From Saccopteryx bilineata (Eukaryota > Chordata > Mammalia > Chiroptera > Emballonuridae), in the NCBI RefSeq assembly GCF_036850765.1, contig NC_089490.1:244664562-244728561 (forward strand): 64,000 nucleotides of DNA, in the 5' to 3' direction. Positions 10,556-20,977 of this stretch are shown here, piece by piece (the first letter of the stretch is position 1; every line of letters begins with the position of its first letter). The notes below the pieces were generated by a model that worked only from the letters and a program-made list of their open reading frames with translations, ran no database searches and was not told the origin of the DNA. A program made the translations under genes and the position numbers.

Positions 10556-11814
10556 TATCAACTCTGTAGGCTACTAGGATGCCGATCAGTAACTAGATGC
10601 TTGAGTTCACCAACGGTATATCCTTCTGGGCGCTCAAATATTAAGGAATCCAAACAAATACTAGTGATGTTCTTTGAATCTGATTATTCTAAGGGAAGAA
10701 GAGGGTACGTAGGGCTGCTGTTTTTCTAAAAAAAAAAAGCTTTTGGGTGTTGGTGAAAAACGATTCATCAGTGCTGAGATGCAGCCTGTCTTTTTGTTTC
10801 AGGATAAACAGTTTCTCTGACCTTATTTGACACCGTCACATGAAGGAGGGAGTGGAGATTCTGGGCTTAAATACAGGCATTGTGCTTTAAGACTTCATGA
10901 CTCTAACACTCCAAAACTGTGGCCTCGAACCCTGTACCAGTCCTTACAGGAATTGTCTGTCCAACCCCAGAGAGAGTGTTGACAAGAGGCAGATCCTTCT
11001 CAGTCACTTCATTAGGCTTCTGATCATATAGATTACTTTTTGGTCTTTAAAGCAAATGCCATCTAGTTTGGATTTATAATTCAGCAAAATTGCCATAATC
11101 CAGATTAGGTTCTTTTTTCCAGTTTAGCAACTCTACTAGTTAATTCATTAATAAGCACATTATTAATTAATTAAAAGTGGAAACTATCATGAGTGCAGCA
11201 CAAACTGGAGCTATGCCTGGGTAGCTGAGGCCGTGCAAACATCTAACGTAGTCAGCAAATCCCATGTGTCAGCTGCAGTGTTAATTGTTTTACATAGACT
11301 TAAATGTTCTCTTTTACTGTGTTTTATTGAAATGGGCAGAACTTCTATTTTATCACCAATTTAGCCAAATTGATTTTCAACTGAATCGTACTTGTTGGCA
11401 CAGATTTCCAGAAAGCTGAGGTTTGCCTTTTGAGAAGCCAAAGGCAACATCAATTTTTGTTTCAAATATCACTTAGAGTGGGAGGAGGCTGGATGCGCCT
11501 TCCCTCCATGCACTCTTAGGTTACAAGAGGAATACCAACTCATCCGAGTTGGGAATTTGGGGTATCCATAAAGCTAGAGCATGTTATTAAATTGATAATG
11601 ACATTTAGTATTTACAAATGTTTCCATAGTATTTTTAATAGGTTCTTGATCATTCTCGTAAAAGTGCAGTTATTGTTTCCATTTCACAGTTAAGATAGAG
11701 GAAACATAAAGAGATAAAGGGGTTTCCTTAGGCCCTAAGACAGCTACTCTGTAATACGGAGAGAGGAGAGATTTCACACGACAGAATGAATGGATTCTAC
11801 TCAAACGCTGCTGC
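10556..11814. other. Unassigned DNA with possible MIR fragment
   Basis: Mostly unique-looking sequence. A stretch near 11610-11730 ('gtttccatttcacagttaag') resembles an antisense MIR but is too degraded to be sure. No gene was seen. Confidence 0.35.
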
Positions 11815-11990
11815 TTTGGATTCCAGCTCTTGTCCTTACTAAGCACATGACACTAAACAAATTAATTAAGCTTTCTGAGTCTCAGTTTAGTAACCTGTCA
11901 AATGGGGCTATTGTCTGCTTACCTCATTGCAAAGATTAGAGCTAATTTATGTAAAGCACTTAAGTACTCAAAGAACATGGTTAATATTAG
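11815..11990 (+). mobile_element. MIR SINE, sense
   Basis: It follows the MIR core order: a 'ggattccagctcttgtcctt' counterpart of the variable region, 'ctgagtctcagtttagtaac', 'tgtcaaatggggctattgtc', then 'taaagcacttaag'. This is an ancient, inactive element. Confidence 0.75.
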
Positions 11991-12034
11991 CATAGGTTGG
12001 GCATTCGGATTATGAACTATAGATTCAATGGGGC

Positions 12035-12130
12035 CAAGAAACATGTCTCCTTTGCTCTCTCTTTCCCCAGAACCTAGCACAGTGTCTGGCTCAGAGAAGG
12101 CATTCTATGACTAGGGGTTGAATGAATAAA
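12035..12130 (+). mobile_element. L2 3' end, sense
   Basis: 'ccccagaacctagcacagtg' followed by 'tctggctcagagaaggc' and a terminal 'ttgaatgaataaa' is the characteristic L2 3' end. Only the last ~95 bases are recognisable. Confidence 0.7.
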
Positions 12131-12734
12131 CATAGCATCACAAATAGTAGCTGCTTAGCACTTAATTAATCACATGGCAAGACCTGACCATCTGTATCCA
12201 GATTTAAAATTGTGCACGCACACAAACTCACACACAGACACACAATGAAAATGCACACAGATCGTGGTGGTCTGCTGGTGCTCTGATCTCATCAGCTTGG
12301 GGATAAGACCAGGAGATCATGATAGAGCTTGCTTGCCGCTTGTGATGCTCTCACCCAAAGAAAGATAATCATAAATTGCAATTTTTATTCAGAAACTTGA
12401 TGGAGATGGAGGTACCTTGGAGGGCATGATTCTGAGTTACCACAGAACATCTGAACAGAGCCTCAGTTCTGGGGTAGTAATGCATGGCCGAGGGTTAATT
12501 AATGTAAGATAGACCGACCCCGTATCAAGATTTCTCAAGCCCTGTCCAATCAAGGCAAGTCGTATCGTTAGCTTGTGTACAATGTGTGAATCCACACATA
12601 GAAGCACATGAAGTATTCGGAACAGGACATGGAAGGAAACTCTCTCTCTAGGATAGATTTGGGACTATGCCTGGTGCCCAGCCCCCCAGAGTGGCAGCCA
12701 AGATTGAGGTCACTGTATGGGCCTGAATGCCAGG
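12131..12734. other. Unassigned DNA with a degenerate CA tract
   Basis: A degenerate (CA)n tract lies at about 12214-12245. No gene or repeat was recognised in the rest. Confidence 0.35.
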
Positions 12735-12940
12735 CAAGTCTAGATTTCAAACTCAGCTCTTCTACATTCTAACTCTTTAACCTGTGCAGGTAACCTAACT
12801 TTCCTGAGCCTCAAGATACTTATCCATTAATAGTAACAGATATCTACATATCTAGACAACTAAGAGAGTGGTGGGTGTTAGATGTAAAATGCCCTGTACA
12901 GAGGAAACACCAGATAAGCACTGATTATTACTATGACCAT
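12735..12940 (+). mobile_element. MIR SINE, sense, degraded
   Basis: 'aacctaactttcctgagcct' and the following 'tgttagatgtaaaatgccct' follow the MIR core. The flanks are too diverged to bound accurately. Confidence 0.55.
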
Positions 12941-14000
12941 GTAGAAAGTTGGAAACATTCCTGAACATGATACACTCATCAGGAAGGTCTGGGTAGAGCT
13001 CAGGATATAGTATCTTCAGGTGTATGTACTCAGGGGAGTAGATGAGTGTCAAAAGCAGAAATCAGGCATACCTAGCCCATTTCCATCTAGTTAACAATTT
13101 TACTTGAGGCCAATGCTGAAGGTATCAGTGGAAAATGCCACGGTGGTTCAACTTGGTTGGTTGGTGTTAATTAATTTTTTACTGTTTTGCAAAATCAGGA
13201 TGGGTTTGCAACATGTACTTCTTTGCATACCTTTGCAACGATAACATAAGAAAAATGCCAGAAAATGCTCAGAAATAATCCTCCTGTTGGGATCTACAGT
13301 CCAAGTTGATCATTACCATTCATCTCACTGATGATGTTGCAACTTTTTGTGTTTTCCTGTTCTCTCTTGACCTTCCCACTTCCAGGCATCTAGTAATCTC
13401 AACATGACATTCTTTCCCCTTATCCCATAGGTGGGTAAAGTGGGCTGAAGGCCTGACTCACACAGAGGTGTTACAGATGTGTATATTAGTTCTCTCAAAG
13501 AATTTGAAGTTTTAAAAAAACATGCCTGAGGGGCCAGTCCTTATCTCAAAGGGATTAATATTTAATGATGGAATTTCAGGCTTTGTAGTACATGCAATGA
13601 ATATGCACTGAAGGAAAAGCAGAATACAGATTGGGGGGAAAATTAGGATGATTTCTTCTCATCCCTCCTATAGTTCCTCATCTTTCTGTCTCTGTCACCC
13701 CCTATTCTAGATTCAACTCTTGGAGGGAAAAATTACAAATCACAAGGGGTTTGGAATGGCTGTGTGGACAAACATATTTAAGATACACTGACATAGGCAA
13801 TTGTTCAATCCAACGTATTAAAATGAAAAGATTAAGGCTGAACACAGGCAGGATCATTTCATATCTGTGATGAATTTCTGTGCAGAGTCTAACAAGTAAA
13901 TGATGACACACTTAACTCCAAAACAGGCAATATGAATTAAGATTCCCAAATAGACATCTTAACCATTAGGAGTGGGCAGAATGTCTTTAGATTAGCAGGT
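12941..14000. other. Unassigned DNA
   Basis: No gene, RNA or recognised repeat was seen. Open frames are under 70 codons and unconvincing. Confidence 0.4.
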
Positions 14001-14004
14001 CCTC

Positions 14005-14100
14005 ATTCCCAGGCAGGGCATCTATGGTACTGGCCATGGTGCCTGACATACTGCAAAGGCTCAATACAGATTTGTTCAATAAATGTATCAACAAATGCAT
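14005..14100 (+). mobile_element. L2 3' end, sense, short
   Basis: 'gtgcctgacatactgcaaag' followed by 'caataaatgtatcaac' resembles the terminal L2 segment. Old and short. Confidence 0.5.
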
Positions 14101-14701
14101 TCCACTAACTTTGGTTGTCATGATGCTTATATTGACGGAGAGAGGTGGACATTAAAATGTGTGGCCCATGTCAGCTGTTGGAGAAAGCAGAACTGACTAA
14201 GGGTCACCGGTGCTGCCCTTCCAGACCCATCACTGTGTTGGTGCTGAATTCATGCTTCCTAAGAGCTGCTCTTAGACAGCGATGGAGCACAGGCTATGGA
14301 CAGGAGACTCAAGTCAATTCCTGCAAGGCTCATGGGATTACAGTGCCATCTGCAACTTTTCTACCTGATTCTCCTTCCCCCTCCTCCCACCAGTAGCAGC
14401 CCTGCACCATTTTAAGGCTTTCCTTGCCTTTTCCTGCTTCCTACCCCAGTCAATCTCTTGAGCATCTGATTGTCTTGGCAAACTGGTTCTAAGCCATTCT
14501 GAGGTAACACAGACACAGGGTGGCTCAGTCACAGACAGACACAGAAAATTCTGCTCTACAAACAGTTAAAATTTACCCTGGGTAAATTCAGCCCTGCAAT
14601 TTTTAAAAATAGTAAGTAAATACATTTTTATCAGGTCAAAGTTATCATGTGTCTCGCTTAAATATACTTAGTGACAAATTTCTTCTTAAAAAATTCTCTC
14701 C
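14101..14701. other. Unassigned DNA
   Basis: An 83-codon frame at 14145-14396 has no recognisable domain. The stretch ends with the left copy of the SINE target duplication, 'aaaaaattctctcc' at 14688-14701. Confidence 0.35.
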
Positions 14702-15120
14702 AGGCCCTGGCCGGTTGGCTCAGCGGTAAAGCATCGGCCTAGCGTGCGGAGGACCCGGGTTCGATTCCCGGTCAGGGCACATAGGAGAAGCGCTCATTTG
14801 CTTCTCCACCCCTCCGCCGCACCTTCCTCGCTGTCTCTCTCTTCCCCTCCCGCAGCCAAGGCTCCATTGGAGCAAAGATGGCCCGGGCGCTGGGGATGGC
14901 TCTGTGGCCTCTGCCCCAGGCGCTAGAGTGGCTCTGGTCGCAACATGGCGACACCCAGGAGGGTCGCAACATGGCGACGCCCAGGATGGGCAGAGCATCG
15001 CCCCCTGGTGGGCGTGCCGGGTGGATCCCGGTCGGGCGCATGCGGGAGTCTGTCTGACTGTCTCTCCCTGTTTCCAGCTTCAGAAAAATGCAAAAAAAAA
15101 AAAAAAAAAAAATTAAAAAA
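14702..15120 (+). mobile_element. Full-length young tRNA-headed bat SINE
   Basis: The tRNA-like head has an A box ('tggctcagcgg') and a B box ('ggttcgattcc'). It is followed by the conserved SINE body ('gcaaagatggcccgggcgct') and a long A-rich tail interrupted by 'att'. The target duplication 'aaaaaattctctcc' at 14688-14701 and 15121-15134 is exact over 14 bases. A 26-base tandem duplication ('tcgcaacatggcgac...') starts at 14938 and 14964. High CpG retention and the perfect duplication point to recent insertion. Confidence 0.95.
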
Positions 15121-15134
15121 AAAAAATTCTCTCC

Positions 15135-16255
15135 TACTGCGATTAAAAGAAGGTCACCCAATAGATATGAAATGAGACAAGTATTGATCCGAATATACAT
15201 TGGGAAACAGCAAATGCATTTATAGACTTTCACAGTTTCAGGGTTAAACAAAAGTCCCTCCATGCTAAGGCAAAAAATGTGGGGACAGAATAACTTACAT
15301 ATTAAATTGATTGCCTAATATTTTTTTCATAGAATGCAATGTCATTTGCAGCCCTGGGCATGTGAACCAAAGATTAATTTTACAGCTCAGTGCATCCCCT
15401 CTTTGCGTGATGTCTGACAGAGTGCACCTTATGTGTCTAATACACTATAAAAATGAGAAAGTATTTTGGACTTTGAATGCCTACCTAATTTTGACACTGA
15501 CTTATCTACTCTTATACAGACCAATCATTGTTGGCTTTGTATAGGTCTCTTATTTCCTACAGAATGCTTATTTTCAGAAAGTGTTTGTACAGTGCTGAGC
15601 ACAAGTTAGATATGCAAATATCTGCTAGTGGATCTATGAAAAAAATTGATGACTAAGATATAAGAACAGATTCAAATGGACATTTTAATATTTAGGGCAA
15701 GCTGTCTTCAGCAGACACAGTTGGTTAATAAGACCTGACAGTGGAAATGAAAAGGATGCTATTTGTTCTTGAACTTTAGAATGATACTTTCCAGCAGGCA
15801 GAGGAGGCATTACCCCACGGGACCATCTACCAGGTCCAAGTCATTCCCAGGGACCTCAGAGCGGCCAACACGCCTCGTCATGAGCGGGAACAGCATTTAC
15901 TGGAATGGGATAGGGAGGCCTCCTTCCTGGTGACTTGGGGCTGACTCACAGGAACAATTTACAAAATTCTCTCAAGCTCTCAAACTATTTCGTGTTTTGA
16001 AAAATATATGTGTATCCACACACAGGGCAAAAGAGAACAGAAGGGGGAACAGTTCATTGTTCCTGGAGATTTCAATGCAGACTCGGTGGTTGCTTTTTTT
16101 CTTTTTCTTTTTTTAAAAAATATAGTCCAAAAGGCTAAAGAAAACAGGATCCACCAGCTGCAGAAAATGATTAAGTAGCTGTTTGCAAAGGTATTAGGCA
16201 CGTGACTCCTACCCTTTGATGGTTAAAAAAAACAATGTGGGTTTCTTTTTCAAGT
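15135..16255. other. Unassigned DNA
   Basis: No gene, RNA or known repeat was recognised. A slightly CpG-richer patch lies at 15820-15900. Confidence 0.35.
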
Positions 16256-16278
16256 CTGTGTGTGCATGTGTGTGTGCG

Positions 16279-16314
<36 letters not shown>

Positions 16315-16317
16315 GTG
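16256..16317 (+). repeat. (TG)n microsatellite
   Basis: About 60 bases of TG with a few CA/CG interruptions ('gtgcgtgtgtgcgtg'). Such alternating purine-pyrimidine runs can adopt Z-DNA and are often polymorphic in length. Confidence 0.95.
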
Positions 16318-16806
16318 TGAGTGTTGGGCTTGGTCAGGTTTGTTCTTGACCTTGGTCTGCACAGCTCCGGTTTCCCTTCTAGGAAGCCATGGACAACTTG
16401 CTCTTTTATTCCACTGGGAAGTTCTGCTGATAGAGCAGTTTAAAGGGCTCAGGTGCTGACAACCTGGGAGCTGTCCTACCTGGGGTTACAGGAAGTCCTT
16501 CAAATGATGGTGCTGCTTTCACTGAGCACACCGTAGCAGAGGGATGAACGTCAGTCATTGCCCTCTGTCCTTGTCTCCCTGTCACCTGCAGTGCAAGCCC
16601 CTTCTGCAAACTCTGATCCAGTATTAGTTCTATCTGCCAATGTTTTAGAAAATATACTGCTTACAAAAATTAGAGGATATGCTTCAGCTTCATATTCATT
16701 TTAAAATATTCCCCAATTTTTATGAGCAGTATACTTAATGTTATTACTATAAATGGTAAATAATAACCCTTCAAATTTTCTTTCCCTTTAAATTTTATGT
16801 TTAAGG
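16318..16806. other. Unassigned DNA
   Basis: No gene or repeat recognised between the (TG)n tract and the next SINE. Confidence 0.35.
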
Positions 16807-17195
16807 GCCCTGGTCGGTTGGCTCAGTGGTAGAGCGTCGGCCTGGCGTGCGGGGACCAGAGTTCGATTCCCGGCCAGGGCACATAGGAGAAGCGCCCATT
16901 TGCTTCTCCATCCCCCCCTCCTTCCTCTCTGTCTCTCTCTTCCCCTCCCGCAGCCAAGGCTCCATTGGAGCAAAGATGGCCCGGGCGCTGGGGATGGCTC
17001 CTTGGCCTCTGCCCCAGGCGCTAGAGTGGCTCTGGTCGCGGCAGAGCGACGCCCCGGAGGGGCAGAGCATCACCCCCTGGTGGGCAGAGCGTCGCCCCTG
17101 GTGGGCGTGCAGGGTGGATCCCGGTCGGGCGCATGCGGGAGTCTGTCTGACTGTCTCTCCCCCGTTTCCAGCTTCAGAAAAATACAAAAAAATTT
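16807..17195 (+). mobile_element. Full-length young tRNA-headed bat SINE
   Basis: Same family as the copy at 14702. The A box ('tggctcagtgg'), B box ('gttcgattccc') and body are well preserved. The 'gcagagcRtcRccccctggtg' segment occurs twice in tandem here, unlike the 14702 copy. It ends in an A run followed by T's. Flanks share 'tttaagg' with some T-rich sequence before it, a likely but imperfect target duplication. Confidence 0.93.
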
Positions 17196-17334
17196 TTTTT
17201 TTACATTTAAGGTCTCATTTTTACTCTTGTATACTTCTTTCCCCTGTATTCTGACCCCAGCACAAACACACACCCACTCGCAGGTTACATAAGCCTGGGC
17301 TATAAACTGGGTCTCTGTTATTTTTCACATTAGT

Positions 17335-17482
17335 TAACGAGTCTCAATTTTTGGTGTACATCAGAAACAGGGGATGAGGTGGATGTCGTTAAAAATATAG
17401 ACTCCTAGGTCCCTACTCCAAGAGCTGTAACTCAAGATCTTTAGGAGTGGAAATCTGAGTCTTATGTATCAAAGTCTGAGAA
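17335..17482 (+). mobile_element. MER5-type hAT MITE, old copy
   Basis: It opens with 'gagtctcaatttttggtgta' and ends 'aagtctgagaactctc', with 'gactcctaggtccctac' between, matching the MER5 layout in the same orientation as the copy at 10385. Diverged. Confidence 0.55.
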
Positions 17483-17554
17483 CTCTCGATATGTTAGTTC
17501 TCCGATGTGATTTTTACACAGTATGTGAAGACTTTCAGCACTCTTTTCAAGTCT

Positions 17555-17757
17555 TCCTCCGTGATGGGAGAGGGAGTGGGGAAAGGCAGAAAGGGTTATA
17601 ACGAGATAATGGTGTTGAATGGAGACTTCACTTGGGGGGTGACGAACACACAATACTGTGCACAGAAATGTGTTGTAGAATTGTGCATCTGAAACCTATA
17701 TAATTTTATTAATGACTGCCACCTCAGTCATTCAATAAAAAAATTAATAAAATGAAG
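17555..17757 (+). mobile_element. L1 3' end (3' UTR), sense
   Basis: 'acacaatactgtgcacagaa', 'gaattgtgcatctgaaacct', 'atataattttattaatga' and the terminal 'aataaaaaaattaataaa' form an L1 3' UTR end. The same 3' UTR type occurs at 26545 (sense), 48795 and 50025 (both antisense). It is 5'-truncated. Confidence 0.7.
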
Positions 17758-18465
17758 TCTAATTCCATCACTTTACCCTTTGCCACAAGTTTTTTCATGA
17801 ACACGATCATCTTAGCTACCCATCTTGGCTAACCAGTGGCTTCGTGGGATCTCTCCTGCTTCCCTCTGCTCCCTGAAGGCATGTGTTGCTGAGGCCTCTG
17901 CTGTAAACATGGCCTATGGCTGATGGCTGGCGTCCGCATCCTTGCCTGTACCCAGAGAACTCATGTTCTCTCCCATTGCCATCAAAGCCCCTGCTGATGG
18001 CTCTTCCCTGTAGAATCTGCTGCTCCCCCAACTACAGCAAAGTCCCCCCAGAGGCAGGGCACACTGCTGTGCCCATCCGCTCTGTGATCAGGATGCAGTT
18101 GCTGATCTGTTTCCCTATTCTATAAGGGTTATATTAGATACCTTTCTAAAACTCTTTCTTAATCTAAAATCTGGTGCTTCTAGACAGCTACTAGTTTTCT
18201 ATCCTTGTAACATGTTAGATAATCAAATTATCCTTCAGCAGCTGTTTTAGCTTATGTGATTTCTCAATTTGTCTCTTGGCTGCCTATTTGAGGGGTGTCT
18301 TGTCCCATGGGAGAGAACTTAGCAGAAATAGTGTCTGGGGGTGTGGCTGGTCAGTTACAGGAGGTCAATGAGAAGGAGACATGAACTACAGATGGGAGGG
18401 CGGAGCCCAGGATGGAGCCCAAATGGCCAGATGGGAAATGGGGAACAGTTGTGAAATGTGTGGGT
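17758..18465. other. Unassigned DNA
   Basis: No gene or repeat family recognised. Overlapping open frames of about 70 codons on both strands at 17816-18125 lack any protein signature. Confidence 0.35.
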
Positions 18466-18710
18466 AGTCTATGCTGGTGGAGGTATGCACAGATCTAAAT
18501 CCATTTAAGAACCAAAGGAACTTCAAGCATTAAAAAATAAATACATATTGGGGGTGGGGTTTGCAAGAGGGATGTTTGGAGAGTCTAGGCTACTGGTAGG
18601 TATATTTCAGATCTAAATCCCCAAAGCTAAGGTGGTGTAAGAACCTAAAGAATGTTAGGTATCATAAACAAAATTTGAGGATGTTTGTAAGAGGGTATTA
18701 AGAAAAGAAA
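18466..18710 (+). repeat. Diverged tandem duplication, about 116 bp, two units
   Basis: Unit 1 begins 'agtctatgctggtggaggta' at 18466 and unit 2 'agtctaggctactggtaggt' at 18582. Both continue with 'cagatctaaatcc', an 'aagaacc...aaagaa' segment, 'cttcaagcattaaa'-like text and 'tttgYaagagggat'-like text. The match is clear but well below 90% identity. It may be part of an unrecognised older repeat. Confidence 0.65.
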
Positions 18711-19094
18711 TGTAAACTCAAGAGTTGGCTGGCAATGACCTCTGATGCAGCATTCCTCCTATGATATCAACAGGGGCCGCAACCTCTCCCTACAGGCAAA
18801 GAGATGGCAGCTTATGTTCCTAACCCATTACAGCCTTGGACTAGACTGGCCAAGGCATTCAGTGTGGTAGGAGGTTTGGGCCACCAGTAGGTAGTGCATG
18901 GGGTCAAGTTTGTCCTGCTTCCAGTATTTGGGATTTATGGGGGGGGGGGAGACTGAGATGCTTTGGACCAGTTGTAGTCATGCCCTCCTTACTTACTGCA
19001 CATCTCCCTAGTCCCCATGACGGCCCTTTCTGCCTTGGTGTCTCCATTTAACTCCCAGTTCTCTGGAGCTTTGCCAGTTTACTGATTGGGGGTT
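18711..19094. other. Unassigned DNA with a G9 run
   Basis: A run of nine or more G's lies near 18941-18950. Nothing else was recognised. Confidence 0.35.
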
Positions 19095-19547
19095 TGTATC
19101 AGTTTCCTAGAGCTGCCCTAACAATGTATAATAAAGCCAGTGGCTCTGACAGAAGTGTGTGTCTTACTGTTTTGGTCTCCAAGTCGGAGATCAAGCTGTC
19201 TGGATGACTGGCCTCCTCTGAGGGCTGTGGGGGCAAACCTGTTTCGCGACTTCTCCTTGCTTCTGGGGGTATGCCAGCAATCTTCGGTTTGTCTTGGCTT
19301 ACGCTATATTATTCCAGTCTCTACCTTTATCTTTATATAGCTTTCTTCCTGTAGATATGTCTGTGTCCAAACTCCCCTTTTTTATTAGGACATCAGTCAT
19401 GCTGGATTAGGAGCCCACCCTACCCCAGTAGTACTCATTGTAACTGATTAGACCTGCAAGGACCCTATTTTCAAATAGGCCACTTCCCCAGACTGTCAGG
19501 TAGGACTTCAATACGAATGTGGGGTGGGCACAATTCAACCCATAATA
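19095..19547 (-). mobile_element. MaLR (MLT1-like) solo LTR, antisense
   Basis: Read on the minus strand it begins near 'ttatgggttgaattgtgccc' and ends 'ggaaactgatacaaac'. It includes 'ctatttgaaaatagggtcct' and 'tcctaatccagcatgactga', which is the layout of MaLR LTRs of the ERVL class. It is noncoding and ancient. No internal retroviral region is attached. Confidence 0.75.
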
Positions 19548-19561
19548 AGGTTCCTGACTAG

Positions 19562-20967
19562 TTTTTTTTTTTTTTTCACTTTTAAATCAGATTTTTTGTT
19601 GTTTATTTATTTATTTATTAAATTTAATGCAGTGACATTGATAAATCAGGGTACATATGTTGAGAGAAAACATCTCTAGATTATTTTGACATTTGATTGT
19701 GCTGTATACCCCTCCCCCAAAGTTAAATTGTCTTCTGTCACCTTCTATCTGGTTTTCTTTGTGCCCCTCCCCTCCCCCAACCCCTCTCTCCTTCTTCACC
19801 CCATCCCCCCTCCCCCCACCTCCCACCCCTGTTGCCATCACATTCTTGTTCATGTCTCTGAGTCTCATTTTTATGTCCCTTCTATGTATGGATTCATCTT
19901 AGTTTTTTTCTGATTTACTTATTTCACTCCGTATAATGTTGTCAAGGTCCATCCATGTTATTGTAAATGATCCCGATGTCATCATTTCTTATGGCTGAGT
20001 AGTATTCCATAGTATATATGTACCAAAGGTTTTTAATCCACTCGTCCTCTGATGAACACTTGGGCTGTTTCCAGATGTTCGCTATTGTGAATAATGCTGC
20101 CACAAACATGGACAGAGAACCCAGAAATAAACCCACAGTTCTATGGACAACTGATATTTGACAAAGGAGGTAAGGAAATACAATGGAGTAAAGACAGCCT
20201 CTTTAACAAATGGGGTTGGGAAAATTGGACAGCTACCTGGAAAAAAATGAAACTAGATCACCAGCTTACACCACTCACAAAAATAAACTCAAAATGGATA
20301 AAAGACTTAAATGTAGGCCATGAAACCATAAGCATCTTAGAAGAAAACATAGGCAGTAAGCTCTCAGACATCTCTCGGAGCAATATATTTGCTGATTTAT
20401 CTCCACGGGGAAGTGAAATAAAAGGCAAGATAAACAAATGGGACTATATCAAACTAAAAAGCTTTTGCACAGCTAAAGACAACAAGAACAGAATAAAAAG
20501 ACAAACTACACAATGGGAGAACATATTTGACAATACGTCTGATAAGGGGTTAATAACCAAAATTTATAAAGAACTTGTAAAACTCAACACCAGGAAGACA
20601 AACAACCCAATCCAAAAATGGGCAAAAGAGATGAATAGACACTTCTCCAAAGAGGACATACAGATGGCCAATAGGTATATGAAAAAATGCTCAACATCAC
20701 TAATCATTAGAGAAATGCAAATTAAAACCACAATGAGATATCACCTCACACCAGTCAGAATGGCGCTTATCAACAAAACAACACAGAATAAGTGCTGGTG
20801 AGGGTGTGGAGAAAAGGGAACCCTCCTGCACTGCTGGTGGGAATGCAGACTGGTGCAGCCACTGTGGAAAACAGTATGGAGATTCCTCAAAAAACTGAAA
20901 ATCGAACTGCCTTTTGACCCAGCTATCCCACTTTTAAGAATATACCCCAAGGACACCATAGAACGGC
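19562..20967 (-). mobile_element. L1 insertion with 5' inversion (twin priming)
   Basis: The element sits between 'tcctgactag' (19552-19561) and 'tcctgcctag' (20968-20977), a 10-base target duplication with one mismatch. The poly(A) appears as a T run at 19562-19576. The 3' portion is antisense: 3' UTR plus the ORF2 C terminus, with residues such as '[20 protein letters not shown]' read on the minus strand at 19975-20100. At about 20110 the orientation flips. The 3' UTR part has C-rich blocks (19755-19830) that are G-run motifs on the L1 sense strand. Confidence 0.93.
20111..20967 (+). pseudogene. L1 ORF2 C-terminal segment, inverted part of the element
   Basis: This is the inverted 5' portion of the insertion at 19562-20967. 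An open frame to 20801 gives recognisable L1 ORF2 text, including '[20 protein letters not shown]', '[18 protein letters not shown]', '[20 protein letters not shown]' and '[13 protein letters not shown]'. A stop after 'KCW' is followed by the Cys-rich region in another frame ('ctgctggtgggaatgcagac'). The open frame is a leftover of ORF2, not a gene. Confidence 0.93.
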
Positions 20968-20977
20968 TCCTGCCTAG

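Noticed and set aside
14703..14780. tRNA genes
   Set aside because: tRNA-like heads with A and B boxes occur here and at 16807, 26716, 46099, 50271, 59072, 60969 and 61658, but each continues into a SINE body with an A-rich or T-rich tail and usually a target duplication. They are SINE promoters, not free tRNA genes.
14772..15263. 163-codon minus-strand open frame
   Set aside because: It is an antisense reading of a young SINE and its tail.
20094..20801. 235-codon open frame as a possible host gene
   Set aside because: Its text is L1 ORF2 C-terminal region inside a twin-primed L1.
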